Positions 25,323 to 34,813 of a stretch of 64,000 nucleotides of DNA are shown here, in pieces (the first letter of the stretch is position 1; each line of letters starts with the position of its first letter). The notes below the pieces were generated by a model that worked only from the letters and a program-made list of their open reading frames with translations, was not told the DNA's origin and ran no database searches. This DNA is from Halonotius roseus. GTDB lineage: Archaea; Halobacteriota; Halobacteria; Halobacteriales; Haloferacaceae. The translations under genes were made by a program, and so were the position numbers. Location of the stretch: assembly GCF_006861655.1 (NCBI RefSeq), contig NZ_SESI01000003.1, positions 62,001 through 126,000 of the forward strand. The letters are read 5' to 3'.

Positions 25323-27869
25323 ATGGAGTATCACGAGGCGGTGGACTTCCTCTTCGACCTCCGCCGGTTTCAGGTGCGGCCGGGCATCGAGTCGGCCGCG
25401 GCGTTGCGGTCGGAGCTCGACGATCCCGGCGGCGACATCCGGTTCGTGCAGGTCGCCGGCTCCAACGGGAAGGGCAGCACGGCGAAGCTGACCGAGTCCG
25501 TGCTGCGGGAGGCCGGGCTATCGGTCGGGCTCTACACCTCGCCACACCTCGAAACGCTGAACGAGCGGATCCAGGTCGACGGCCGGCCGATCACCGACCG
25601 CGCGATCACCGAGTTCGTCGAGCGGGTCAAACCGTGGCTGATCGATCGGGCGGCCGACGGCGAGCCGCTCACCTTTTTTGAGGTCATCACGCTGCTCGGT
25701 ATCTGGTATTTCGACCGCCAAGACGTGGATGTCGCCGTCCTCGAAGTCGGTCTCGGCGGCGAGTTCGACGCGACTAGCGTCGTCGATCCCGTCGCCAGCT
25801 GTGTGACGACCGTCTCGCTGGAGCATACGAGCGTCTTGGGCGATACGATCGAGGAGATCGCAACGACGAAAGCGAAGGTCGCCCCCAGCGACGGAACCCC
25901 GCTGGTGACCGGCGCGGGTGGCGATGCCCTCGACGCACTCGCCGCCGACGCCGGCGACGTGTTGACGGTCGGCACCGACGGGTCAACAGATGTGACCGTC
26001 AGCTACGACGGCCGCGTGACGACGACCGAATCGCAGATCTCGGTGATGATGCCGGGAGCCGATACCGACGACAGCGGCGTCAGCCACCCCGCAGCGTTCG
26101 CCAACGGGCTGGATCTCTCCGCTCGGCTCGCGCTGCTCGGCGAGCACCAAGCACTCAACGCCGGCATCGCCACGACGCTGGCCGGGCAGGTCGTCGATTC
26201 CTTTGATCGCGGAGCCGACGACACACCAGCCAGCCTCGACACCGACACCCTCCAGCGGGGGCTCCGCAACGCCCACTGGCCGGGGCGGTTCGAGGTGCTC
26301 GAAACCGGGCCGCTCACGATCTTTGACGGCGCGCACAACGCCGACGCCATCGCGCGGGTCGCCGAGACGCTGTCGACCTTCGAGTACGACGACCTCCACG
26401 TTGTCTTCGGCGCGATGCACGACAAATCCCACGCCGAGATGGTCGCCGCGTTGCCGACACACGACTCGGTTGTGACCTGTCGGCCGAACCTCGATCGCGC
26501 CGAGGATCCGGCCGTCCTCGCCCGCTGTTTCGAAAACGAGGGGATCGACTCGGTAACCGCGGGCGAGGCAGTCGCCGACGCCATCAGCGAGGCAAAAAAT
26601 CGGGTCGGCCCGAACGACTGCCTGCTCGTCACCGGATCGCTGTTCGCGGTCGGCGAGGCGCGGTCGGCCGTGACGCGGCTCGATATTCCCAAGCGCGTCG
26701 ACGACACCGAAACGGCGACCGAAGTACTGAACGGAATTCACGTGACAGCCACAGACATCGAAGCCAGCCGCGAGGACACCGTCCACCGAACAATTGCGAC
26801 GCGAGTCGACGACAGACAGGCGGCTGTCCTCCGCGAGCGGTTCCCGGCTCTCGGCGGCGACTGTGTGTCCTCGGGCGTCACGACGCCGGGTGAACGCCAC
26901 GAGATCGTCCTTTCAGGGACGCTCGCGGAGTTCCGTGCGTTGACAACGGAGTTAGAGGAGTGTGGCGTCGGCCTCCCTGCGATCGCGGCCGATCTCCGCG
27001 AGCGGTTGGGCCTGACCGAATCCGGCGATGCCAGTTCGGAGCCAGCCGAACCACGCAGACCGTGGGAGGACGGAACCGCAGTGATGGGGGTTCTCAACGT
27101 CACGCCGGACAGCTTCTACGACGGCGGCGACTTCTTCGACCGCGAGGCGGCGATCGAGGGGGCCGAAACCCTCGTCGAAGAGGGCGCGGACATCATCGAT
27201 ATCGGCGGTGAGAGCACCCGCCCCGGCGCGGAGCCGGTGAGCGTCGACGCGGAGATCGACCGCGTCGTCCCCGTCATCGAGGCGATCGCCGATCTCGATG
27301 TGTCGATCTCGATCGACACCCGGAAACCCGAAGTTGCCGAGGCGGCCCTCAACGCGGGTGCCGACATCGTCAACGACGTGACCGGCCTCGACGATTCGGC
27401 GATGCGGGAGTTGGTCGCCGATCGGGAGGTGCCGGTGATCCTCATGCACTCGATCGACGCGCCGGTCGTTTCGGGGAAGGAGATCGATTACGACGACGTG
27501 GTCGAGGATGTCCTCGGCGTACTCAACGAACGGCTGTTGCTCGCCGAAAAGGCCGGCATCCCCCGCGAGCGGATCATCGTTGATCCCGGGCTCGGATTCG
27601 GCAAAACGAGCGCCGAGAGCTTCGAGCTGTTGGATCGGCTCGGCGAGTTTGCGGCGTTGGGCTGTCCGGTGTTGATCGGTCACTCCCGCAAATCCATGTT
27701 CGGCGAGATCGACAGCGCGCCCGCCGACCGGCTGGAGGCAACGGTCGCGGCAACCGCGCTGGCCGCCGAGCGCGGCGCCGACATCGTCCGCGTTCACGAC
27801 GTGGCCGAAAACCGCGACGCCGTCGACGTGGCTGCCGCACTTGACGATCCCGGATCGGTCGGCCGGTAA
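25323..27869 (+). CDS. folCP: FolC-FolP fusion: folylpolyglutamate synthase / dihydropteroate synthase
   Basis: An 848-residue bifunctional folate enzyme (an ATG 15 bp upstream would add five residues). Residues about 1 to 440 are a Mur-ligase-type folylpolyglutamate synthase with GSNGKGST (P-loop, 46-53) and the C-terminal domain near IFDGAHNADAIARV. Residues about 460 to 580 are a spacer with two strand-rich blocks found only in such archaeal fusions. Residues 588 to 848 are dihydropteroate synthase with GVLNVTPDSFYDGG, DIGGESTRPGA, DVTGLDDSAM, IVDPGLGFGKT and GHSRKS. The fusion is known from other haloarchaea. folA lies upstream. Confidence 0.92.
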   Translation: MEYHEAVDFLFDLRRFQVRPGIESAAALRSELDDPGGDIRFVQVAGSNGKGSTAKLTESVLREAGLSVGLYTSPHLETLNERIQVDGRPITDRAITEFVERVKPWLIDRAADGEPLTFFEVITLLGIWYFDRQDVDVAVLEVGLGGEFDATSVVDPVASCVTTVSLEHTSVLGDTIEEIATTKAKVAPSDGTPLVTGAGGDALDALAADAGDVLTVGTDGSTDVTVSYDGRVTTTESQISVMMPGADTDDSGVSHPAAFANGLDLSARLALLGEHQALNAGIATTLAGQVVDSFDRGADDTPASLDTDTLQRGLRNAHWPGRFEVLETGPLTIFDGAHNADAIARVAETLSTFEYDDLHVVFGAMHDKSHAEMVAALPTHDSVVTCRPNLDRAEDPAVLARCFENEGIDSVTAGEAVADAISEAKNRVGPNDCLLVTGSLFAVGEARSAVTRLDIPKRVDDTETATEVLNGIHVTATDIEASREDTVHRTIATRVDDRQAAVLRERFPALGGDCVSSGVTTPGERHEIVLSGTLAEFRALTTELEECGVGLPAIAADLRERLGLTESGDASSEPAEPRRPWEDGTAVMGVLNVTPDSFYDGGDFFDREAAIEGAETLVEEGADIIDIGGESTRPGAEPVSVDAEIDRVVPVIEAIADLDVSISIDTRKPEVAEAALNAGADIVNDVTGLDDSAMRELVADREVPVILMHSIDAPVVSGKEIDYDDVVEDVLGVLNERLLLAEKAGIPRERIIVDPGLGFGKTSAESFELLDRLGEFAALGCPVLIGHSRKSMFGEIDSAPADRLEATVAATALAAERGADIVRVHDVAENRDAVDVAAALDDPGSVGR

Positions 27870-27917
27870 CACCTGCGAGCCACAGCTTTATCGGCCGTCG
27901 CCCCCCGGTAGACGCCA

Positions 27918-28991
27918 ATGACAACCGAAACAGTCAGCGTCGGAATCGTCGGCCTTGGCGGGATCGCGGGCCATCACGCCGAGCGGCTGGCCGACCGCAA
28001 CGCCGACCTGGTCGGCGGCGTCGACATCGATGCGGGGGCTCGCCGGGAGTTCAGCGAGGAGTGGTCGGTGCCGACCCACGACGACCTCGCGGCCATCATC
28101 GACGACATCGACGCCTTGCTGGTCACAACGCCGAACCGCTACCACGAGAGGTACGCCACCACTGCCCTCGATGCCGGGGTGGACGTGCTCGTCGAGAAGC
28201 CGCTGGCCCACAGCCTCGACAGCGCGGAACGGATCGCCGCGGCCGCCGCCGACTCGGCGGGATTCTGCATGGTCGGCTTCAACTACCGGTTTGCCGCACC
28301 GGTCGATGTGCTGACCGCCTACCGGGACGAGGGCCGGTTCGGCGAGATCAGCCACATCGAGGCCAACTACGTCCGCCGTCGTGGCATCCCCGGCCGCGGG
28401 TCGTGGTTCACCGACCGCGAGACGGCGGGCGGCGGCGCGCTCATCGATATCGGCGTCCACGCGATCGACCTCGCGCTCTGCGTGCTCGACTTTCCCGATG
28501 TCGTCGAGGTGTCGGCGACGACGCGCGCGGAGTTCGGCACCCGCGAGGAGTACAGCTACATGCATATGTGGGGCGACGACGAAGGCCCCGAAGCGTTCGA
28601 CGTGGAGGATTCCGCGTCGGCGTTCCTCCGAACGACCGACGGCGCGACCATCTCTCTGGAGGTCGCCTGGGCGACCAACCGCCCGCGCACCGACGAGTAC
28701 GTCATCCGTGGCAGCGACGCCGGCGCGGTCTACGACCGCAAAAGCGAGGAATTGACGCTCTACGAGACCCACACCACGGGCGGACAGCATTTCACCGAAA
28801 CAGCAGTTGAAACCCCCGATCGCAACAGCCACGCCGCCGAACTCGATTACTTTCTCGATCACGTTGCCGACGACAGCGATCCAGATCGCAACACGGTCGA
28901 ACAGGGGCTGGCCGTCCAGCGCGTGATCGATGCGGTCTACCGGTCGGCCGACCGCGGGCGGGCCGTCGAGTTGAGTGAGAGCGATGAGTAA
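27918..28991 (+). CDS. Gfo/Idh/MocA family oxidoreductase (copy 1)
   Basis: A 357-residue NAD(P)-dependent sugar-type dehydrogenase. The N-terminal Rossmann fold starts with VGIVGLGGIAGHHAERL; the EKPLAHS motif, with the catalytic Lys, lies near residue 95; MVGFNYRFAAPVD follows, and GGGALIDIGVHAIDLAL is the typical active-site helix. The substrate is unknown. A related second copy (30887-32047) lies beyond the nuclease gene. Confidence 0.88.
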   Translation: MTTETVSVGIVGLGGIAGHHAERLADRNADLVGGVDIDAGARREFSEEWSVPTHDDLAAIIDDIDALLVTTPNRYHERYATTALDAGVDVLVEKPLAHSLDSAERIAAAAADSAGFCMVGFNYRFAAPVDVLTAYRDEGRFGEISHIEANYVRRRGIPGRGSWFTDRETAGGGALIDIGVHAIDLALCVLDFPDVVEVSATTRAEFGTREEYSYMHMWGDDEGPEAFDVEDSASAFLRTTDGATISLEVAWATNRPRTDEYVIRGSDAGAVYDRKSEELTLYETHTTGGQHFTETAVETPDRNSHAAELDYFLDHVADDSDPDRNTVEQGLAVQRVIDAVYRSADRGRAVELSESDE

Positions 28992-29056
28992 ACCGCTTAT
29001 GACCGCTACTCGGTGATCAATATTTGCGCGCTGTTTGTGGAATGATGCTACACCGA

Positions 29057-30697
29057 CTACGAAAATTCGGTATCGAGTAGTCTTGTAGCCTTATCGACCT
29101 CAAAAATCTCAGAACCGAGGAATACAGACAGGGGTAGTTCTCGATCAGGTTTCGCATATTCTTCCTGCCACAGTTCAGCCAGTTCCTTGAAATCCGCAGC
29201 CCGAACCAATCGTACGTCTTTCTCGACCATCATCTCCAGTTGTTCGGCGTTTTCGACTGCTTGTTCGGTGAAATCAGGCGCAACGATCAGGAACCATTCG
29301 ACATCGTGCTGTTTGTCTTTCGTGTCGATGTAGTTCTTGATTTTGCTGCGTGCGTCGCTTCCGAGTTTGAACTTCCCCTGTCGCCGTTTGTTGTCCCACA
29401 GCAGCCAGCGGCCGTCTTGTTCTATTTCACCGTCGGCCACGACGCCGCTTGCCTGTTGGCCCAACTGGTTCGTCCCTTCTATATTGAAAACCTCGGTGAA
29501 GATTTCTGCTGTCGCATTCTCGAACAACACGTCGAGCTTCTCGGATGGATCGTCGCCGTCGACCAGATCCTGAAGCTGTGGTGGAATCTGCGTAACTGAA
29601 CCGTCGGCGATTTGCTCGTAGGCTTCCAGATACAGTTCGGCCGCTGATTCGTCACTACCCACCGATTTCTGTGACTGCTCGAAATACTCGATAATCGCCG
29701 ACACCATCTCATCCGTCTTACGTTTGTGGGCATCAAGACCATACTGATCGACGATTTTCTTCAGGTCTTCTTTCGGCACGATCTGCTTCAGCAACTCACT
29801 GGGGTAGACACCGGCAGCGACGATGTTCTCGCGGCGGTTCTCGTTTCGGCCGTAGTTCTTCCCCTCGACATCGAAGACATCACGCGCCTCAACAAGCAGT
29901 GATTGGCGGTCAAACGGTTCCAGGGTCTCAAGCATCTGGAAGTAGTTTTCGTCGGACATCTCGTAGTAGAGCCAGTCCCGAATCGTATCGATGTAATCTT
30001 CGGGTATCCCGACCAGTTCGTCGATATCCTCGGTTTTGACTTCGTAGACGAGTGCCTGTTCCTGCAACGACCAGATCCCTTTCTCGATTGTGTCGCGTGC
30101 GTGTTCCGGTCGATCAGATCGTGATACTTTCGGAAACCGACCAATCGCAGACAGCCGCTCGAAGAAGTCAAGCCAGGTGTAGTATTCGTGTTTGTTTTCG
30201 CTGGCTTGGTTGTGAAGCTCAAAGTAGCTGTATACCATGTGGATCTCCGAATCATCGATCTGATTTTTGTACTCGACGGCGGCTTCAGCCAGATGAAGAA
30301 GATCGTCGTTCTCGGGATACGAATCGGTGTCGTACGTGTCGATGAGATCGAGTTGCCAGTCCTGAACTGCATCCAGCAACTGACCCTTCTCCATGCTGTA
30401 ATCGGGCTGTTCGATGAGTTTTCGAAGAATTCCGTATCTGATGACGAGTGCTTGGTACGGAGAATCATTGATGGAGCTGAGACGTGGTGGCGTGAAATTG
30501 TTGAGTTCTTGGTTTACTCGTGTTTCATCGGCAAGTCCCGGAACAAACTCCTGCAAGTACTGCTCCCGGTCAGAGAACCCATCGTGGTTGAATTCAGCCG
30601 GATCAAAATCGTCGGTTTTCGCCTTCGTCGTGTCTTTGATAAATCGTTTCCGCTCGTGGGTGTTCCAATTTCTGTCGATCAGTTCGGATAGCTGCAT
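29057..30697 (-). CDS. Putative nuclease: SAP-like motif plus FokI-like PD-(D/E)XK domain
   Basis: A 546-residue protein with no gene name known to me. Residues 1 to about 290 are mostly helical (NNFTPPRLSSINDSPYQALV). Residues about 300 to 340 resemble a SAP DNA-binding motif (DLKKIVDQYGLDAHKRKTDE). Residues about 385 to 515 fit the FokI-type cleavage domain: Glu398, QLGQQASGVVADGEIE with Asp422, WDNK with Asp435 and Lys437 (D-x-K), KIKNYID, then WFLIVAPDF. FokI itself has PDGAIY and VDTK at equivalent places. No methyltransferase is adjacent. GC is much lower than its neighbours, implying horizontal gain. It could be an orphan type IIS or type IV defence enzyme. Confidence 0.75.
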   Translation of the reverse strand: MQLSELIDRNWNTHERKRFIKDTTKAKTDDFDPAEFNHDGFSDREQYLQEFVPGLADETRVNQELNNFTPPRLSSINDSPYQALVIRYGILRKLIEQPDYSMEKGQLLDAVQDWQLDLIDTYDTDSYPENDDLLHLAEAAVEYKNQIDDSEIHMVYSYFELHNQASENKHEYYTWLDFFERLSAIGRFPKVSRSDRPEHARDTIEKGIWSLQEQALVYEVKTEDIDELVGIPEDYIDTIRDWLYYEMSDENYFQMLETLEPFDRQSLLVEARDVFDVEGKNYGRNENRRENIVAAGVYPSELLKQIVPKEDLKKIVDQYGLDAHKRKTDEMVSAIIEYFEQSQKSVGSDESAAELYLEAYEQIADGSVTQIPPQLQDLVDGDDPSEKLDVLFENATAEIFTEVFNIEGTNQLGQQASGVVADGEIEQDGRWLLWDNKRRQGKFKLGSDARSKIKNYIDTKDKQHDVEWFLIVAPDFTEQAVENAEQLEMMVEKDVRLVRAADFKELAELWQEEYAKPDRELPLSVFLGSEIFEVDKATRLLDTEFS

Positions 30698-30735
30698 CTG
30701 TTGGGAGGCCCTTATCGTAACAATACTTCAATATG

Positions 30736-30750
30736 AGTGGTACTACCACT
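30736..30750. other. Short perfect hairpin upstream of the nuclease gene
   Basis: AGTGGTACTACCACT has 6-bp arms with a 3-base loop, in the A/T-rich 189-bp gap between the divergent nuclease and oxidoreductase genes. It could be an operator of the nuclease gene; there is no direct support. Confidence 0.4.
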
Positions 30751-30886
30751 AAACTCGCATATTCGAACGGATTGGGGGCTGTCCCGACTGTGTCGATCGG
30801 AGGCCAATCATTATTCGACACCCCGTTGTTGAGTGCGGTATGCAATACACTTCTGAGAGTCCAGAAGCCCGACCACGGAGGACGCT

Positions 30887-32047
30887 ATGACTGACCCACT
30901 CTCGGTCGGGATGATCGGCTACGGGTTCATGGGGCGGGCCCACGCCAACGCCCTCGCACGACTGCCGATGTTTTTCCCCGACGCACCCGCCGTCGAGCGG
31001 CACACGCTCGTCGGCCGCGACGAGGCCGCGTTGGGCGAGGCCGCCGACAGACTCGGCTTCGCCCACACCGCGACCGACTGGCGCGCCGTCGTCGACGACG
31101 TGGACGTGCTCTACAATCTCGCGCCGAACCATCTCCACGCCGAGCCCTCGATCGCCGCGCTGGAATCCGACACGGCGATGCTCTGTGAGAAGCCGCTGGC
31201 GGCGACGCTGGCCGACGCCGAGGCGATGGTCGAGGCCGCAGCCGACGCGGCTGTGCCCGCCTGCTGTGGGTTCAACTACCGGTTCGTGCCCGCGATCCAG
31301 TACGCAAAGCGGCTGATCGACCGCGGCGACCTCGGCGATATTCGGCAGTTCCGCGGTCGCTACCTACAGGACTGGCTTGTCGACCCCGACGCGCCGTGGA
31401 CGTGGCGGATGGACGCCGACAGCGCGGGGTCGGGCGCGCTGGGCGATCTCGGTGCCCACACCGTCGACCTCGCGCGGTTTCTCGTCGGCGATCACGCCGG
31501 CCGGATCGAACGCGTCGCCGGCCAACTTCAGACGTTTACCGACGAGCGACCGGTGTACGACGATGATGGCGAAACGGTCGAGGAGTACCGACCGGTCACC
31601 GTCGACGACGCCTTTTCGGCGCAGGCGACCTTCGAGAGCGGTGCAGTCGGGACGTTCGAGGCCTCCCGCGTTGCCGCCGGCCACAAGAACGACCACACCA
31701 TCGAGATCCACGGCACCGAGGGGAGTCTTCGGTTTTCCTTAGAGCGGCTCAATGAACTTGAAGTGCTGACCGGCGACAGCCGCGGCTACGAGACCGTTCT
31801 CATCACCGACGAGAGCGACCCCTACGCCGGCAACTGGTGGCCGCCGGGCCACGTCCTCGGCTGGGAACACACCTTCGTCCACGAGAGCAGCGAGTTCCTG
31901 GCCGCCGTCGTCGACGGGACACCCGCGTCGTTCGCGTCATTCGCCGACGGCTACGCCGTCCAGCGCGTGCTCGACGCCATCGAGGGGGCTGCCGACCGCG
32001 GGAGCTGGGTTGCGGTCGACGACACCGATCCCACAGCGGGTGAGTAA
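30887..32047 (+). CDS. Gfo/Idh/MocA family oxidoreductase (copy 2)
   Basis: A 386-residue NAD(P)-dependent dehydrogenase of the same superfamily as the gene at 27918. It has VGMIGYGFMGRAHANALARL, the CEKPLAATLADAEAMV motif, CGFNYRFVPAIQYAKRLID and GSGALGDLGAHTVDLARFLVG. Its C terminus has the segment NWWPPGHVLGWEHTF, seen in the subgroup annotated as dehydrogenases of sugars or polyols. It probably works on a different substrate from copy 1. Purine-rich GGAGG lies 10 bp before the start. Confidence 0.88.
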   Translation: MTDPLSVGMIGYGFMGRAHANALARLPMFFPDAPAVERHTLVGRDEAALGEAADRLGFAHTATDWRAVVDDVDVLYNLAPNHLHAEPSIAALESDTAMLCEKPLAATLADAEAMVEAAADAAVPACCGFNYRFVPAIQYAKRLIDRGDLGDIRQFRGRYLQDWLVDPDAPWTWRMDADSAGSGALGDLGAHTVDLARFLVGDHAGRIERVAGQLQTFTDERPVYDDDGETVEEYRPVTVDDAFSAQATFESGAVGTFEASRVAAGHKNDHTIEIHGTEGSLRFSLERLNELEVLTGDSRGYETVLITDESDPYAGNWWPPGHVLGWEHTFVHESSEFLAAVVDGTPASFASFADGYAVQRVLDAIEGAADRGSWVAVDDTDPTAGE

Positions 32048-32111
32048 CGGATCGCCACAGCACAGGCCGGTAACCGAAACGGCTTTTCGAATCGGCCGTA
32101 TCCACCTCGGT

Positions 32112-32297
32112 ATGGCAGAGAGTAGCGTCAACGGCCTTGAACTCGTTCTCACCGTCGGCATGGGTGCGATCATGGCGGCCGTGCTGGTCGGCATGGATTT
32201 TCTTGACGGCCAAAGCGCGATCACCTTCGTTTCGATGGTCGTCATCGGCTTTATCGCCGTCCGCGCCGTTCGTGGCCGCAAATGGACGTGGCGGTAG
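32112..32297 (+). CDS. Small two-helix membrane protein
   Basis: A 61-residue protein with two hydrophobic helices, LELVLTVGMGAIMAAVLVGMDFL and ITFVSMVVIGFIAVRAV, and a basic C terminus RGRKWTWR. Haloarchaea carry many such short conserved membrane proteins of unknown role. The ATG at 32112 is chosen; the longer frame from 32010 runs out of the oxidoreductase end and has no membrane character. Confidence 0.65.
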   Translation: MAESSVNGLELVLTVGMGAIMAAVLVGMDFLDGQSAITFVSMVVIGFIAVRAVRGRKWTWR

Positions 32298-32349
32298 CGA
32301 CCGCACGACCACACGTCACCGGCCGCGTGAGCAACGTGGTGGGAAGACT

Positions 32350-32418
32350 GAACAGCGAACTGCGAAGCACTGAATAGGGAACTGGGACGCACCGAACAGC
32401 GAACTGCGAAGCACTGAA
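32350..32418. repeat. Perfect 25-bp direct repeat before the histidine kinase gene
   Basis: GAACAGCGAACTGCGAAGCA then CTGAA occurs identically at 32350-32374 and 32394-32418, 44 bp apart. The second copy ends one base before the ATG of the kinase, so it occupies the ribosome-binding region and possibly the promoter. Not a multiple of three, so it is not a coding repeat. Confidence 0.8.
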
Positions 32419-32419
32419 C

Positions 32420-34813
32420 ATGGAACCAACCGAACGGATCGAAACGCTGTATGAGCTGTCGCTTGCGATCACCCCAGCGGAGACGCTCGAAGCGACGGCG
32501 TCGACAGCGCTGTCGGCATATCTTGATGAGCTGTCGTGTTCGGTTGGCGCGGTGTTTGAGCGAAACGAGGCAGGCGAGTATCGGCGACTCGGCGGGGCGG
32601 TCGGCACGGACGATCCGCTGTATGCAGCTGCCGAACGCCGGCTGCGGGGGTGGGCGACCGACGACAACGCGAGCCGCGAGCCGCTGCCGATAGTCGGGGC
32701 GGTCGACGACGACGACGACAACGACGGCCACTACCACCTGTTCGAGCTTCCCGACTTCGGCGTGTTGCTACTCGGTCGTCGTGGCGAGCCGCTCGATGAG
32801 TCGGTACGGAACGGGTTGGCACCGCTCAACGAGCAGCTGGCAACGGCGTGTACCACCAAACAGGTCAAGACAACGCTGAGCGACGCCCGCCGCCGGTTTG
32901 AGGGGCTTTTCACCACGATCACCGAGCCGATGGTCAGCGTCGTCATCACCGAAACCGGCTGTGAGATCAGCCGCAGCAACGAGCCGTTCACCAAAACCTT
33001 CGGCTCGGCGACGGCCGCGGAGCCGGGGGTCGAGCCGACCGAGCCGACCGCCGACAGCGACACCGAGCTGACACGCGAGATTGAGGCCCGACTCCGCGAC
33101 GGCCACCCTGTGACCGAGGCGGTGCGGCGGCGGACGACGACCGGTGCGGGTGAGTTTCTCCTCCGAGGCGTGCCGGTCACCACCGCGGCCGGACAGGAGG
33201 TGTTTCTCCTCTATGTCGATATCACCGAGGAGCGACACCAGCGGCGGCTGTTGGAATCGCTCTACGAGCGATCGGAGGCGATCCTCACCAGCGGCGATCA
33301 GGCGACAGCCCGCGAGCGAACGGTCGAGACAGCCGTCTCGGTGCTCGATGCGACGGTCGCGGAGATCCACCGCTACGATCGGGCGACCGACACGCTACAG
33401 CCGGCGGCGACAACCGCCGACGAGCCGGTGTTTTCGACCGACAGCGACGGGGAGATCCTATGGGAAACCTACGGCGGGACACACACTCAGATCGAATCGC
33501 TGTCGGCGGCCGATCGATCGCTTCGGTGTGCGGATGGAGCCGTCGAGAGCGCGCTGTTGCTCCCGCTGGGCGACCACGGCGTGGTCATCATCGGCGACGA
33601 TCAGCCCGCGGCCTTCGACGACACCGCGCTCCAAGTGGGCCAGCTGCTGGCGGCGTTCGGCCGCATCGCGCTGACGCGAACGGAGCGGGCGGCGAGTCTG
33701 GAGGCGATCCAGTCGATCATGCAGGACGCCGTCAGGGCCGACACCGTCTCGGAGATGGTTGAGACGGTCGTCGACAGGCTGCCGACGGCGACCAACTTTC
33801 CGACGGCGGGGATCTGGGCGTCCGATCCCGCCACCGAACAGCTCATCCCGATCGGTTCAACCGGGCGCGCCGCCGAGATCATCGGCGAGCATCCGACCTT
33901 CGAGCCCGGCAACAGCATCGCGTGGGAGGCGTTCGCCGCGGGCGAAACGCGGCTGGTGTCGGACGTGCAAGACCACCCGGAAGTCTACAACGCCGACAGC
34001 GTGATCCGGTCTGAGGTCATCACACCGATCGGCGACTTTGGCGTGTTGATCCCGGCGGCGATGCGCCCCCAGAATATCACCGTCGCCGACCGAAAGATCG
34101 CCGAAACGCTCGCTTCGAGTCTCGAAACCTCGATCGAGCTGATCGAAAACCGACGGGAGCTCCGCCTGCTGGAGGCGGTGATCGATCGTGTCCTGCGGCA
34201 CAATCTCCGGACGGATCTCAGCGTGATCAAATCCCGGATCCAACAGATCGCCGAAACCTGCGATGACGACTCGCTGACCGAGCAGATGTTGGCCCACGCC
34301 GAGCGGCTCGAAGCGACCGCCGAAAACGCCCGGACGATGCGGTCGGTCGTCCAGAGCCGCGGACAACGCCAAGAGGTGTCGGTCGAACGCGTCATCGAGG
34401 ATGCCATCGCGGCAGCCCCGGAGCCGCCGGACAGCGTCGAGATCGCCGTCGACATCGATCCCACACCAAGCGTCGTCGCCCACCCGAAGCTGTCGACAGC
34501 GATCGCCCACCTCATCGAGAACGCGATCGACCACGGCGTTGCCGACGGCGGCACGATCCGGGTGACAGCCACGACCGACGACGAACAGGCCGTGATCACC
34601 GTCGCCGACGACGGGCCGGGGATTCCCCGAAACGAGCTCGCGGTCATCGATCAGGCCGAGGAATCAGCGCTCAACCACGCAAGCGGCGTCGGGCTGTGGC
34701 TGATCGACCGGATCGTCGCCTACTCCGATGGGCGGCTGTCCTTCGAGGCAAAAAACGGGACGACCGCCCGGATCAGCCTCCATCGCGCACAATCGGACGG
34801 AACCGAGACGTGA
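32420..34813 (+). CDS. Sensor histidine kinase with GAF-PAS-GAF-GAF input
   Basis: A 797-residue cytosolic multi-sensor kinase with no membrane segment. Input regions: a GAF-like domain at residues 1 to 150, a PAS-like domain at about 160 to 285 (GLFTTITEPMVSVV to FLLYVDITEERHQRR), and two more GAF-like domains at about 290 to 425 and 440 to 580. The phospho-acceptor motif is VLRHNLRTDL near residue 591. The ATP-binding domain has the N box HLIENAIDHG (about 698), DDGPGIP (about 730) and GVGLWLIDRI (about 756). No response regulator is adjacent, as is common in haloarchaea. Confidence 0.9.
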   Translation: MEPTERIETLYELSLAITPAETLEATASTALSAYLDELSCSVGAVFERNEAGEYRRLGGAVGTDDPLYAAAERRLRGWATDDNASREPLPIVGAVDDDDDNDGHYHLFELPDFGVLLLGRRGEPLDESVRNGLAPLNEQLATACTTKQVKTTLSDARRRFEGLFTTITEPMVSVVITETGCEISRSNEPFTKTFGSATAAEPGVEPTEPTADSDTELTREIEARLRDGHPVTEAVRRRTTTGAGEFLLRGVPVTTAAGQEVFLLYVDITEERHQRRLLESLYERSEAILTSGDQATARERTVETAVSVLDATVAEIHRYDRATDTLQPAATTADEPVFSTDSDGEILWETYGGTHTQIESLSAADRSLRCADGAVESALLLPLGDHGVVIIGDDQPAAFDDTALQVGQLLAAFGRIALTRTERAASLEAIQSIMQDAVRADTVSEMVETVVDRLPTATNFPTAGIWASDPATEQLIPIGSTGRAAEIIGEHPTFEPGNSIAWEAFAAGETRLVSDVQDHPEVYNADSVIRSEVITPIGDFGVLIPAAMRPQNITVADRKIAETLASSLETSIELIENRRELRLLEAVIDRVLRHNLRTDLSVIKSRIQQIAETCDDDSLTEQMLAHAERLEATAENARTMRSVVQSRGQRQEVSVERVIEDAIAAAPEPPDSVEIAVDIDPTPSVVAHPKLSTAIAHLIENAIDHGVADGGTIRVTATTDDEQAVITVADDGPGIPRNELAVIDQAEESALNHASGVGLWLIDRIVAYSDGRLSFEAKNGTTARISLHRAQSDGTET

